In this document: positions 34,696 through 47,700 of the stretch, piece after piece
Numbering within the stretch: the first letter of the stretch is position 1
Layout of the letters: the number at the start of each line of letters is the position of its first letter
From: Agrocybe praecox
Lineage: Eukaryota; Basidiomycota; Agaricomycetes; Agaricales; Agrocybaceae
DNA: 64,000 nt
Direction of reading: 5' to 3'
Assembly (NCBI GenBank): GCA_964017145.1
Contig: OZ024846.1
Coordinates: 496,001 to 560,000 of the forward strand
Notes under the pieces: model-generated
Told to the model about the DNA's origin: nothing
The model's database searches: none
Seen by the model: the letters and a program-made list of their open reading frames with translations, nothing else
Made by a program: the position numbers and the translations under genes

Positions 34696-34704
34696 AGGGT
34701 TCCA
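34696..34704. repeat. Target-site duplication, left
   Basis: AGGGTTCCA borders the left end of the 14.8-kb element and recurs at 49499-49507 past its right end. Confidence 0.75.
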
Positions 34705-35275
34705 GGTAGGGCAGTTACACTGTATTGTATGGTACTGTTGAATGGGTACATACAGTGTACTGTATGATACTAACTGAGTGGGCCCATTGGGCTCCTCCGG
34801 CAATGTATTACCATATTGAGCAGGTGCCTATAGTAGGCGGGGGTAGGTAGCGGGAGGATATCGTGGTGGGGTAGGGTGCTCGGGTGGGGTATTGGGTAGG
34901 GTAATAGGTTAGCAGGTCTGTTGGATACGCTCGGGTGGGGTATCTGGTAGGGTACCGGGTTGGGATCCCAGGTTGCGCTCGGGTAGATACTTGGGGGGCA
35001 TTAGGTTAGGGTCCGTAGGGTATGGGTGGGTAGTGGATGTTTGGGTATACAGCTCGGGTCCCATTCACATTCACGGGTCCCATTCGCATTCACGGGTCCC
35101 ATTCGCGTTCACGGGTCCCATTCGCGTTCACGGGTCCCATTCGCAATCACGGGTCCCATTCGCGTTCACGGGTCGCACTCACATTCATGGGTCCCATTCG
35201 CGTTCACGGGTCCCATTCCCATTCGTGTTCACGGGTCCCGCTAACATTAACGGGACCCATTCACATTAACGTGTC
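34705..35275. repeat. Left terminal inverted repeat with 19-bp tandem array
   Basis: The outer 340 bp are rich in GGGTAGGGT-like runs. From about 35,055 to 35,275 a 19-bp unit, CGGGTCCCATTCGCGTTCA, is repeated about ten times with small variations. Confidence 0.9.
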
Positions 35276-35926
35276 CTTTGCGTGGGTACTTGGATGGGTA
35301 CTGGGTGGGTATTGGCAGGTATGCCATACATGTAGGGTATTGGGTAAGGTATTGGGTATTGGGTTAGGATCCCCGGGATGCTCTCGGGTGCCATAATGGA
35401 TTCGCGGGTCTACAGGATACGCTTGGGTTCGGGACTCTCATGACCAATTGCCCCATTCGCTAAACCTTCACAAGTGATTGGAGATGGCTGGCCCATCTGG
35501 GTGTGGTCACTAGTGCGGGTCTTGTATGGGTCATGGTTGAATAGGTGATGAGTACTACCAGCATTTATCGATTGAACATGCTCCCAATCACGAATCTTGT
35601 TCACATTCAGGGTGCTCACTCACGGGTCCCGTTCACATTGACAGGTCCCGTTCACATTCCCCGCTTTCGTGCGCATTTCGGTTTGCGGTTTTTACCACTC
35701 GAAAAAGATAACTAGGATCCGATATTTGGTGGTAGTGCCATAGAAGGATCCATTCTCAATATACATTTTAACTTCTGCTCTTTTCACCTATACATAACAT
35801 AAGGAACAATAGCACCAAGAATATATATGCATTAGAATACAAAAAATTAGGCGATCCCTGTATATGACATTTTTAAAAAAAGTGCAGACTAATTATAACA
35901 TTAGAAAAAAAAGCAATCTCCCAAAT
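35276..35926. other. Element interior without gene
   Basis: G-rich GTGGGTACTGGGT-like degenerate repeats, then two more isolated copies of the TIR unit (near 35,625 and 35,645), then the AT-rich 3' flank of the next gene. Confidence 0.6.
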
Positions 35927-38052
35927 CTACAAAAAAAAATCGTCGGACTGCGGTTTCTCTACATCAAGATTATCAAACATTTCGACATCGACAATACCTG
36001 CAAAATAGTCCGCGTCCCGCACACGTAGGTTGCTGGGTGGCATTGAAAGAGTGACTCGACGAATGGGAGTTTCAATGGATGAGTCGGAGTCGATATCGCT
36101 TGAATTGTCCGATGGGAGCTCATCCCCATTTGCCGGGATCTCATCACTCCTAATGTTCTGGATTGAGGAAGGTCCGCTTGCTTCTGGAATGGGAGCGGGT
36201 GATGGGGAGGTGGCATGACGATCAGCAGTCCACCAAGCCTCAGGATTACGAATGATTGGCGGGGAAATGGGAGCGGATGATGGTGATAGAACTCGTGTAT
36301 GTAGTATCATGTGCCTAGCCAACCATTTACTGTCCGGATCTGCAGTTGTCAAGGGAGCGGCACTAGCAGAGCCTTGAATATCAGTCAGCTCTGTGGATTC
36401 TTGTTTAGGGGCAGAGGACCTGCGATGTCGAGATACCCATTTGTCACCTGGATCCGCAGCGGCATCGAAAGCGGGAAGAGATGTGGTAGCGGATACTTGT
36501 CCTATAGCCGGTGTGAGGACTCTGCTCCCTTCAGCTGCGGGGGCTGTTTGCTTTCGCCTCTTCAAAGAGGTCCACTTCCCATCGAGGTCGGCACTTGTGC
36601 CCGGTGGAGCGTTGGAACCTGCTGCAGCGGGATATGTGGTTTGAGCCACAGGGGATGGTTCTCGAGCAGGCGCTGACGATGTTAACTTGCGCTTTCTACC
36701 AAACCATTGGCCATCAGGACCGGTATTGGCAGGCTGCGGGCTTGCGATGTCCAATGGTCCTTTTGTTGCGGTTCCTAATGATCCTACTTGCTTTCCTCGG
36801 CGTCTCTCGAGCCATTTGCTGTCCGGGTCGAAGACTGCTGATGGAGCAGCGGGAGTGACAGTTAGTGGGATCTTCTCAATTTCAACCAGCTGCCCAGGAC
36901 CCGCTCGCTCTGGTAATGCCGATAATCTTCGCTTCCCTCTCCGTTTCTCAAGCCACTTGTTGTCCAAGTCGGAGACTGTGGAGTGGGGAGCAACAGGTGA
37001 AGTTAGTGCATGTAGTAGCGGGTCAGGTCCCGCTCTGACAGGCAACTCTCGCCTAGCAAACTCCCGGCTGGCAGCGGCAGCCTCGCAAAATTTTCTCCAC
37101 TCTGCATCAGGAACCACAGGATCTGCCATTAGTTGATCTTGCAGAGTATGAAGTGCGCGCAGTCGTTGCTGAGCCAGTGACCCATGAGCGGTCAATGTTG
37201 TCGCGGAGTCTGACGCAAAGGTAGAGATCCGCTGGAGTTCCTCAATGCAATCTCGCGCCAGTGATTGATTTCCCTCGCAAGATGCACAAGGCGGATCAAT
37301 TGGTCTTGGCACAGCGCGCAAGATGTTGGGTCGTGGGGAAAGCAAGCCGGGAAGGAATTTCGATAGAACGGGAGCGGCAGATGAGCTGGGAGCGGCAGAT
37401 GAGCTGGGAGCGGCAGATGAGCTGGGAGAGACAGAGGAGCTGGGAGCGGCAGACGATGAAGTGGGAGCTGGAGATGGGCTGGGAATGATATGGGACATAA
37501 ATGTAAACTCGTGAGTGTCCATGCAAATATCCCGGTTTTCTCGGTTCATGGCAGCCAAGTATGGGTTCGTTGGACACGTGTCGCTTTCCCACCATGCGTT
37601 ATGGTATTTGTCCGCAAGTGAAGCCGGATGACTGAGCGGCAAATCTTTGGTCACGTACTCGGCCATGTCGTCGTCAATATCCAACGGGAGCTGGGAAAGT
37701 TTTGCGAGCCCTATTGTTGAATACAACGCAAGAAGAATCGTGGGAAGGTGAAGCTTGTAACCGAGTGCCGCTGCGATTCCAACACCAGAAAGAGAATATT
37801 CCTATAAATACATCAGCCGCATGGACCAAAAAAAAAGATTTGATATTGGCCACTTACAATTTCCTTTTGCAGAAGCCTTTGTTTCCAACTAGAAATTTTT
37901 CGGTCTTTCTCAGGCAGAATATAGCGGAGGGCCATGGTAAAGCGGGAGGCGTCATAATAGAGGCGATGCTGTAAAAGAATAGACAAGGGATTTCCATCGC
38001 GACCTTTGCCAAACGCCAAGTCGTAGTCAGAGGGTATGGGTTTTCCGGGCAT
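35927..38052 (-). CDS. KDZ-element protein with repeated D-P-D-x-K-W motif
   Basis: Exon 1 (38052-37858) and exon 2 (37801-35927) join in phase 0 at a GTAAGT donor and give 689 aa. The N-terminal 130 residues look folded (LAFGKGRDGNPLSILLQHRL, YDASRFTMALRYILPEKDRK, then a hydrophobic helix). A (SSSAAP)n linker follows. Between about residues 340 and 590 a motif of the form [DN]-x-D-[NSG]-[KQ]-W-L-x-[KR]-[RHK]-R occurs seven times, for example DLDNKWLEKRRGKRR, DPDSKWLERRRGK and DLDGKWTSLKRRK. Spacing is 31-47 residues and the linkers are disordered. The end is acidic. Trp plus basic clusters suggest DNA or nucleosome contact, but the motif is new to me. The gene lies next to the transposase and on the same strand. 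Confidence 0.75.
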
Positions 38053-38173
38053 AGTGACAATGTGGGGGGAAGAAAAAGTTGATGTGCAATCAATAAGTTC
38101 AGCTATTTTTGTTAGAAGGCCAAACAACAATATATAAATATTATATAAGACTGTATTTATATCAACATATATG

Positions 38174-41100
38174 TCACATGGGTACTTTAATATAATTATC
38201 ATTTTGATTCAAAAATAATGATTCCGCGCGAACTGCAAGACCCCGCCACTGGGTGTACTGGCGGGAGGCAAACGCTGCGGGTCCCGCTGAAATACACGGT
38301 AACGCTTGTACCTCTCGCCATTGGTTGCTTTTATATAGAAAGAATGCAACCGTCCATTGCATTTCATTGTCCACGAGTAATTCTTCCTCCCTCCATCTTT
38401 GATATATTGCACGACCCCTCAGCCAGTGAACACGTTTGACTGAAAAATAAGAGCAATATAATGGAACAATAGTTGACGACTTACATTCAAGCATTACAGA
38501 AGGGTCATCGGGTGGGACAAAATCGGGATTATCGAGATCCGGGGCAATTCGCGTACGAACAGTGTGCCAGATCCACGAGAGCTGGATCCTGGAAGAGCCA
38601 GGTTTATTATAATCAAGTATAGCGGTACTAGACTTTGTGTGTTCCCGCAGAAGAAGTTGGTACCTGGACATAAGGTCGGGTCCCGCACCCAAGCGGAGCA
38701 TCCGACTACGTACACGATTGTAAACGCGCCCAAGGAATACAATCTGCTTGTTCATAGATTCAATGGCAGTGCGGGAGCGGGTCTTGATATCTTTGCTGGT
38801 AGCGGGCCTTATGAGATCGGAAAAGTGGAACGACTTATCCGCAATCAGGTCCCGTATATATGTTAGATGCTTTTCTGCTTGTGCGATGCGCAACTCCAAT
38901 TCCTCTTGAATGTATAAACCTCCTGTATTTCCGTTAGAAGGTAAACAGAGTCGCACTTTCTCGAGTGGCGGCGGGCCTTCCACATTGTACACGCCAGATG
39001 GGTACTCGGTATCTGGATTAAGGCCCGAGTTTTGGATGTCACTGGTTGAAACATCTCCAGGGTATATTATAGCCTCCCAATCAATGTCATCCCCTTCAAA
39101 AGAAATATCGACATTACGATCAGGCGTAGCTGCAACTCCCGCTTCGTTCACAAGGCGGGAGAGCTGATCCAGCAACGGCCGCAACGAATCCTGCTTTTCG
39201 TCTATTTTCTTTGCTTCCGTCGGGTCATGGTTACGACCCAGCCTGCTAAGTCGATCAACGACCTCTAGTCTGTCAATATAGGATATTCAGTCTTGAACGA
39301 AGGCAACAGTGGAAGGGTTGACATACTGAACTTCCTCCACAAAAAATGAAAATTCCAACCATGCTTTGACCGGGGTACACCCGTCGTCTGCTTCCAAACC
39401 AGCGGAGGATTGCGAGTTCCCGGCGCGACCCTCTCCATTGCGCGTCGCTATCTGGGGAATGTAAATATCCATAGCGGCAATGTTGTCCATTCGTTCCCGC
39501 TCTGCGTGCTCAATTGCACTGGTCCAGGCGGCAACCAATTCATTTCCAAATGTACTGCAGAGATTTAAGAAATATGCTTTGTAATGAGCATGTTTCAACT
39601 GCGCATTTTGTTTGCGGGAACATAAGTAGCGGGCGATGCTGAGCGCCTTTTTGTGATTAGAGTCGCACGCATGATCGTCGAGGACTTCCGCCCGATGGGC
39701 GTGTGTTGCGGTCCGCACGGATGGTGATATCATATTGTGAATGGACCAAAGTGGTTCCAAAATTTCCCCGCTTGTGATTGCTGCTCCAGGGATGAATGAA
39801 GGCGCGAATTGGAAGAAACAGTCGTCCTTGTGGCCGTGCACATGAAACATTCCAATGGCCTTGTCGACAACTAAGCCCGGCGGGAGCTTGCTACCTATTC
39901 GTTCCTTTAAATGGACCCAGTACTGACATGCAATGTCATAGAGGATGATTAACCCTTGGTCAGGGTGTAAGCCAATGCCCTCAATAGATTTCAGCAGCGC
40001 AAAGTCTATGTTTTTCTGTTGTTCACCCTTGAAAAGATCCACAGACCCGCCTGGTGCAAAGCATCCATGGCGGGAGCATGCGACTCCCACTCGCCCAGTC
40101 ACATCACAGTCTTTGGAAGGTTGTTGCGCCATCTTGATGACGTGAAAACGATTTTCGCAAGGTGCTTTCTGCAGGAAAATCAGTAAATGTTTGATATGCC
40201 ATAGATAACCTACGGTTGGGCGTTCTGCGGCAGTTTTGAGAAAACTTGTGTATTCGGCACCATTGGGACTGATTCCCCCGCCATCAATGAGCCATACATC
40301 ATCTCCCGGTTTCTTTGCTCGAACATGATCCGCTTTAAAGTTCCCGTCAGCGGCTAATTGGATGCGGTATAGGAAGCAATTTGTGCGTTCGCGCCAGTCT
40401 GCAGGAATGTTTTTTCCTTCTTGCGGGCACGCAGGACAAAAATTTGCAAATTCTGAATTGCGGGCCTTCAGCGGGTCCTTCCCATTATGGCCATATCCCG
40501 CCCATTTCAACTTCTTCATCCACCTCCACAAGCGGGTCATTCGACGGAATTCGTGAACTACGTTGATAACACTAGCGGGATCCGAGGAACAGGTAATTCG
40601 ACGCAAATAGTGATAGAATTGATGAGCAGAAGCTTTGAGTTCCAGGTTACAAAGCCGGTACTGGTCCAAGATATCGGCAGTGAACAAGGTACGAATTCTC
40701 TTGAAACTGGATGGCAATAAGTTGGCCACGACCAGTTCTATCGGGAGAAGGTCAATTCCCTCACATTTGCAGGACACCATGCCAATATGGTGAATGCCTG
40801 TTGTGTGTAAAATTCGAACGTAATCACTTTCCGGCGTGGCTGAAGGCGGGTCGACAGGAAACTGAATGCGTGAAAATGGTACTCGGTCCCCAATCATGTC
40901 AGGCTCTTCGCTACCTCCGCTGTTTGGGCGGGTCTCTGGTCTGTGGGGCGTCATGTTCTGCTGCGGGTGGTTCAAGTATGGAGGCATGTGTGGAAGTTCG
41001 CCTGCTTCATCGGCAGGACTATCGTCTACTACCGCCTCTACGTCATCGCGGGAGCCACCATATAGTTCCTCAATATATCTGTCAATCCTAGCATCTTCCT

Positions 41101-41998
41101 CCAATTCTTCAGCAGGAGTCTCCTGCGGCATAGCTTCATTAGCTACATCTCTGGAACCAAGTGGCCATGATGCGGGACCCGGAGCGGGACCCGAAGGTAA
41201 ACGCGAGTGGCCAAATGGGTTATTCTCAACGGATGTGCTATTCTGCTGTTCCAGTGATAAAGTTTCCTTGTCATCCATCCGCATTTCAGCCTGTTCAAGA
41301 TCTTGAATCTTTTTTTCCAGATGAGAGCAAACCTTGTTTCCCATGTGCGGTATCAAAACATAGCAACCAACTTCCCACAGGTGACTTTCGGCATAATGGG
41401 ATCCGATCCATTTTTCAGCACGGTGCAGCGGGTTCTCCTTATGCGCATGCCGCATGCATTTGCGACAGAGTGCGGGACCTGCTAAACAGTCCCGACATCG
41501 CCAAATAGCAGTCCCAGTAGACTGACAATGTTTACAGTCTAAGTCGATGGGACGTGCTTCCCGGCTAAGGTGTGCGAGCAATATTGGGTTAATCTTTTCA
41601 ACGAATTGTCGGATGTAATCACTCTGAGTTATCTGAAACAAAGCTTAAGCTAGTGTTATAACTAAAATAGGAAAATATTATACGCGTTTGGCTTTTGTCC
41701 CGCACTGCTGGACTTGGGGTGATGGCCCGCTCGGAAAGTCTGCGACGGGCCCTTCATTTTGTTCTGGATGTCTTAGAAAGTAATCTTCATCGAAACTGGG
41801 CGTGTCCGTCGTCTGTTCCCTTGAGATTGAAGGTAACATTGTCTGTGCACAATGTTTTATTTGATCCGAACCTTCAAGGACCACCTTCCGACGTTTGATT
41901 GAGATGCTGCCTGAGTTCCCATGAACTACTTCTGTGTTATAGGTTACAACGTCGTCCAACCGATCAACAGCAAGGGCCGTTTTTTTGCTGCGTCCCAT
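38174..41998 (-). CDS. KDZ transposase with CxC2 cysteine cluster
   Basis: Five exons: 41998-41684, 41632-40214, 40168-39327, 39269-38485 and 38439-38174, in all about 1,208 aa. The first exon (MGRSKKTALAV) is a disordered leader. The CxC2-type cluster follows (CKHCQSTGTAIWRCRDC, then CRKCMRHAH; about residues 138-165). The KDZ catalytic core has the expected acidic positions: D in LAADGNFKADH (about 534), D in LYDIACQYW (about 656) and E in SGEILEPLW (about 713). Around them lie GCFAPGGSVDLFKGE and MFHVHGHKDDC. The C-terminal helix VHWLRGRAIYQRWREEE is also typical. The third intron (45 nt) is in frame. No stop or frameshift interrupts it, so the enzyme should be active. It moves the element by cut and paste. 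Confidence 0.92.
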
Positions 41999-42288
41999 GA
42001 GTGAAAAGAGTAAGAAATGATACCTTTTCGCTGTTGTCCAGTAAATAAGGGTTTTGCACATGATAAACTCATGTTATACACGCGTTATACACATGTTTTA
42101 CAGTTGGTCTACACATGATATACCCAGTGGATTAATATAGTAGTATTACTTTGATGAAATTACAAACATGTTTCTCTATATATGCCGCACGATTTACACA
42201 TGTCAGACACATTAAATACAATCGTATCAGGTGTACTAAATATTGTGTATAAACTATTTACCCCACACTGCAACTATCGTTCGTTATA

Positions 42289-44605
42289 ATGGCCAGGCAT
42301 ACAGACCGACGTTCGAAAAACTACACTCCAAAAGAACGGGCTTTATTGAGGCAGTTTAAATCTGGTTACCTGAAGTGTCAGAATCCACCAGAGCGAAAGG
42401 AATATGTTTCTAATATCATCTGGACTTCTTTGTGCGAGTATTGGCGGCAGAAGACAGGTGACCCGGTAATAGAGAATGCGGCTGCGAAAGCAATGGTTTG
42501 TGCTGTCATTCTTAAAGTTGCTATTGGGATCCAACCTTTTTTGCAGAAACTTGCTTTCTTTATTCGTAACAATTGGCGCCTACCGAAATCTATATACGGC
42601 CCAGGTCTTCGAATTGTTGTCAGGAAATCGAGCATTGTCTGGGAAACCCACAGGGTCAGAGTGGAAGAAGAGATTGCGCGTTTAATTGAAGAGTCCATTG
42701 CCTCAGGCGGGTCTTCCAAATGGCTTCTGAAGTACGCCACAGCAGTGCGAACTGTGTGGAAGTCCCTTTCCGCCCAAGAGCGGGACCATATAGAGCGGGA
42801 GGTTCAACGGCGGGAGCAGCAGGGTTTATCAACAGAGACCAAAACAAAGTCAGTTTGGAAAGATCCTCCCTCCTATCGGGAACTTATCATGGTCCAGAAA
42901 TCGAAATCGCCATATGAAGGCGTGACTTGAAGAGGCAAGCTCCCGCAACTTTCTTGAGATGGACATCCTCTCCCTAAACTTTGTTATATTCCGCAACCCT
43001 CTCGGCGAATTGGAAGTTGATATGTAAGTGTTCCATAGGCGCTCTTCGAATGACATGACAGTTAAATATTTTCCCTCTAAGACATGATCGTATTGGGGAT
43101 TTACTTCATCTGGGGCCATCATTTTCACTAAGTGCGCAATACCCGCAACAAGTCAAAGATTTTAAGCAGGTATTGGCATCGTATGTCAAAAAGCTCCGGG
43201 ACCAAGTAAGTAATTTGCGACCAAGGAACCCAACAGTAGTTCCCCAAGGGGTGGAAAGCAACCTGTTAATGACGAGCGGGACAGTCCTACCACCAGTTCT
43301 CCCAAGCGGGACCACGGCGGTACCCGCTGATATGTTTGAAATTAGCGACAATCAATATCCCAAATTATTGCCCAAATTTAAGGACCAAAATATGACCAAG
43401 GATCAACTGGAGGTACTTATGCGGCTATATTTGGGGCAACATTATTGTATTTTTCTCTCTCTGAATGTTTTGTCTTTTGCTGAATCTGTTCTGCAGACAT
43501 TGCGACGGGGATGAATAAACGGTATCATGTCCCGTGGTCGGTCATGTATAACAATGATCGGGAGTTTGTCGATCGGGAGTATGTCCCGCAAGGGTTCCGG
43601 TTCAACCACCCGCGTCTCCTTCAAAAAGAAGAAATTCTGACCTTTTTAAATCATGCCTACAACCGTCAACAAACGTACGATTCACTGGAAAATGTGTTCA
43701 GATTCAGAAGGGTTTTGGATGGAAGAGCAAAGGAGAGCGCAGTCATTAATGCTAGTTATCCTACAGCACAGGCGACCCGCCAAGCCCCTTCAAAAAAGAA
43801 ACCACCACCATATCAAACAGTGATTGACTTGAGAGCGACTGGTGTAACCCAATCTACCGCTGTACCCGTCCTTCAGGGCGCTGCAGCCCATGCCCTTGCA
43901 AATCAGCGAACACCCGCATCGATCAGCATAACACCCGCACCAAATGAGCAAACACAGGCATCGATCAGCTTAACACACGCACCAAATCCGGGAACACCAG
44001 CAGTGATCAGCTTAACACCCGCACCAAATCAGCAAACACCCGCACCAAATCAGCAAACACCCGCACCAAATCAGCAAACACCCGTACCAAATCAGCAAAC
44101 ACCCGTACCAAATCAGCAAACACCCGCACCAAATCAGCAAACACCCGCAGCTATTGACCTAACCCCCGCAACGTCAAATATGCGAACACCTGCATTGAAC
44201 AACGGAGCTCAAGATCTTGCAACACCCGCAACAAACAAAAGACCACAGCCCCGCAAAAGGGGGACGGCAAAACCAGCAACAGCGGGCTCATCTTCATATT
44301 ACAATCAGACAATATATGGGGATCATGTTTCCATTCCACTGCCAAATTTGGGCAGCGGGGACAGGCAAGGGATTGGCATTTCACCCGCTGCAACAGCGTC
44401 TGTCAATCCACCTGCCGAAGCGCTCACCTTGCCACCTTCCACTGTTCGCCGTACACGCTCAATGACGTCTGCTGCAACGCAGGAGCAAAGCGGCACAATG
44501 AGTACACGTGCAAGATCTGCCTCATCTAAAAGACCCACTGACAAGCGTGCAATCCAAGCAGCCACACAATGTGTGACAGGGGCAAGAAAAGGTAGAAAAA
44601 AATGA
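42289..44605 (+). CDS. KDZ-element protein with PAPNQQT repeats
   Basis: Divergent from the transposase, with a shared 290-bp promoter gap. Exon a starts at ATG 42289 (MARHTDRRSKNYTPKERA) and contains ATAVRTVWKSLSAQERDHI, a block seen in basidiomycete transposon-associated proteins. The junction to the next coding stretch (MDILSLNFVIFRN, from about 42959) is unclear: three donor/acceptor pairs are possible, or exon a may be a separate gene ending at 42930. Later junctions are clean: donor after 43023, acceptor before 43082, donor after 43450, acceptor before 43498. The C-terminal part (PWSVMYNNDREFVDREYVP) is followed by seven PAPNQQT-type heptads and a basic tail (RKRGTAKPATAG, ARKGRKK). Likely a nuclear accessory protein; exact role is unknown. 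Confidence 0.65.
44023..44146 (+). repeat. 21-bp tandem repeat
   Basis: About six units of AATCAGCAAACACCCGCACC-type sequence, encoding the PAPNQQT heptads. Units are identical apart from a C/T change that gives PVPNQQT. Confidence 0.9.
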
Positions 44606-44794
44606 AGTTTTAGCAGAACCTTAAATCTTATAACTTCAACACTCATTTTCAACACTCATTGCTTTCCAAATTGTTCCCAAAATATTTGTATTATATGTTT
44701 TAAAGTAAAATTTAAAAAGTCCGAGCGGCAGCTGGACAGCAGGAGACAAGATTCAAGATATATATGTACAAAAAAAAAAGGCCCGCCAACACAT

Positions 44795-47700
44795 TCAGGG
44801 TGAAGGTCCGAAGTCGAGTTCTTCCTCAGGCGAAGACTGCGCAGGAGCAGGAGGGGCAGGAGATGCGTGGGCGGGGACAACGGAACCACCAGATGCCAAA
44901 CGATGTGAGCGCCGAGGCGGGTCGTTGGAGATCGACCGACTACGTGATCGGCGGCTCACAGCAGGAACGGCAAGGTTGAGCGGAGGTGCGATGGTGTGTT
45001 CCACGGCCTCGGTGGTTTTATCAGCCTGATTGGGGAGTGAGGGAGGTGGTGTGTGTTGAGTGATGGGGGGCGTGTGAGGGCGGGCTTCTGCTGGGAGGAT
45101 TGGCGGGGTCGGTGTAGGTGGTATGATATTGACCTTCGGGTCAACTTCGTCAAACGAGACAGTCGCCATATCGACATCTTCCGCTGCTTCACTAGAATAT
45201 GGGGACCCATTGAAAAATGCTTCCGCATCGGCACCCCCATCCAACAATTCCTCGCGCAAATCGTGAGTAGATGATGGGACCTGCTGAGGGGACTCAGGGT
45301 CCCGCAGGCTGATGTCGATGTTAGCGGGGGCGGCAGCGGTGGGAACGGGAGCTGGGGTTTTGATGGTAGCGGCAGAAGAACCCTCCGCAGGGTTGATGAC
45401 GGTGATATTGGTGTTGGCGTCGGTGGTTGAAGCTGCGGGAGTTGCGTTCGTGGAGGGAGAAATCTGGGAGGCTGGGGAGTCTGCAGTGGAAGGGGAATCG
45501 GCAGCCGTGGGCAAGTCATCCAGGCCAGTTGGTTCGCTCTCCTGGTCGACTGCCCGCTCTTCGACGTCCATCGGTGAGGCGTTGTCGTCCTGGGCATTGG
45601 TAATCACCGCATCTGCGTCAGTATCCATGTCGCAATCAAAGTCCCCCCGTGCATAGTCCTCCAGCATGCGGACTCTTTCTGAAAGATTTTCGATCCGCGA
45701 GAACTCCTCCAGAACATAGACTCGGTGTGGAATCTCCTCCACCCGTGCTTGTTCCTCCATAACGCGGACTCTCTCCGAGAGAGACTCGCACAACGCCTCC
45801 AGTCGGGTGATCACCCGCAACTGATCCTTGACGGTGACTTCCAACGTGCGCACCTTCTGCCGATATATCTTCGCTTTGCCCTCGTATTTCTCCGCGAGTT
45901 CCTGGGCTTTGGATACCTCCTGTTCGTGCTTGAGTTGCCGACGCTCCAGCACATTGTATTTGACCGAATGGGCTGCTGATTCCCCATCCACCGTTGCGAA
46001 GCTTGTCTTGATGGCGCCATGATTCTTCTCCAACCTTGTGCACCAGCTGTCGTACCGATCGCGGATGTCCTTGTGGGTGCTACTCCATTGGTGGAAGTCC
46101 GCTTCCCGCTCATGCTGGATTGCTTCTGTGAAATCCTCGACGTCCATTAAGCGGGTGTCGATGGTGTCGATTTGGCTTTCCAGCCCCCCGATTTGCTCGC
46201 ATATCTCCTCTGGGTTGGTCGAATCGAAGGAGGTGGGAGACGCACGGTTGAAATGAGTGCGGGTTGGATGGGGGATACGGAGCGGGAGTCGTTTCCCTAA
46301 TATAACGTGAGTAATAGCTATTTAAAATCGGATCCCACTTACTGAGCTCTATGGAAAAATTGAAACCATCCGCTGGCGGGGGTTGGCTGACGTCCGCCTC
46401 GAGTGAATTTTGCTTCCCTGGGAGAAAATGAACTAAATCCAAGTTAGATTAATTAGATGAATGTTAGATGTTAGATGACTTACCCTTGCGTGATGCCGTC
46501 GCTAGTTGAGAGCGGGGGTCCGCAAGCACGGGTGCCGCTGGGCCAGCAGTAGCACTTTTTGTGGACCCCGCAATAGTCACCGGTGGGGCTTTTCGCGTGG
46601 GGCCAGCTGTCTCGTTTGAAGCAGAGGGACCAGCGGGGGCATTTTTAACTGCCGTGGATTGCTTGGGAACCACGGGTAGTGGACGTACAATGACGGGGAC
46701 CATCCCAAGGCGACGGCTCTTCGGAGGACCAACCTTCAGTGTAACCTTCACTGCATCCGGTTGTGGGAGGTCCGAATCTTCATTCACAAACTCTGCGCTT
46801 TTGGGCGCGTGGCGGACCTTTGCTTTCTTGCGCGGGGGTTTGTTGGCAGTGGCACCCTCATCGCTCTCCTCAGCGGGTGGTTGATATTCGCCATCGGGAT
46901 CGACATCCTCTTTTTCGTGTCCTGATGGTTCGCTCACAGCGGGACTTCGGTCGTCTTTTCCTTTTCCGGACGGTACATTCACTGCGGGATTTGGGTCCTG
47001 CTCTGTAGTGGGGTGTTCAAGGAATTCGCATTTGCGGTTCATGCTCGAGCACGCTAGACACGATGGCGTCTTCCCTTTGATCCTCATCGATGTTGTGCGC
47101 TCCAGACATTTGATGCCCTTCTCCATACACTTCACACATTTTGGAATGTAGAGAAGCCCAGTGGGATAGTGCTTTCGCCTGGGAGGGGGAGGGGGTTTGG
47201 AAGGATCCGCCTTGGAATCGGGAGGTTGATCCCTGCCTGTCTGTTTGGAAGGACCCGCTTTGCAATCGGGAGGTTGATTCTTGCCTGCCTCTTCTGTCTC
47301 CCGCTTACGCTTGGCGGATTCCGAAGGAGCGGGTTTCTGAATGGGAGCGGATGATTTTGTGGAGTTGGTTGGTTTAACGGGAGGGAGGGGTACATCGTGA
47401 GCTGGTGGTGCCGGTGATTCAGAGACTCTAAGCCCCCCCAAAGCTTTCGTGAGGGGCCCACTGGTTGAATTTTGTCGTTTACGTGCGGCAGTTGAACGTT
47501 CTCGGCTGCTTGAGGTGGATGCCGCGCGATTCTGGCCGTCTTCAGGATGCACCTGATGAAATTCGTTCATTCGAAGGAGCATCGATGAACGGTAGGTGTC
47601 GTCGATGGCGATCTCAGCCTCGCAGGCTTCGAGGTAATTTTGGAGGAAGGGGAATAAAAAAACATTGGGACGGAGGACTGCTGGATCCATGCTGCCGGCT

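Noticed and set aside
34973..35396. HGSHSHSRVPFAFTG-type ORFs in the element ends (also 48896-49228)
   Set aside because: They translate the 19-bp TIR array in all three frames. The same sequence occurs in inverted form at the other end as a structural repeat.
42343..42740. Minus-strand ORFs antisense to the KDZ accessory gene
   Set aside because: No continuation or motif. The plus frame shows the W-x-x-LS-x-x-ER type block and spliced continuation.
44956..45597. 213-codon minus ORF in another frame of the cluster protein
   Set aside because: Composition (Pro/Thr/Leu) is a frameshifted shadow of the disordered tail. The spliced 980-aa model explains the region.
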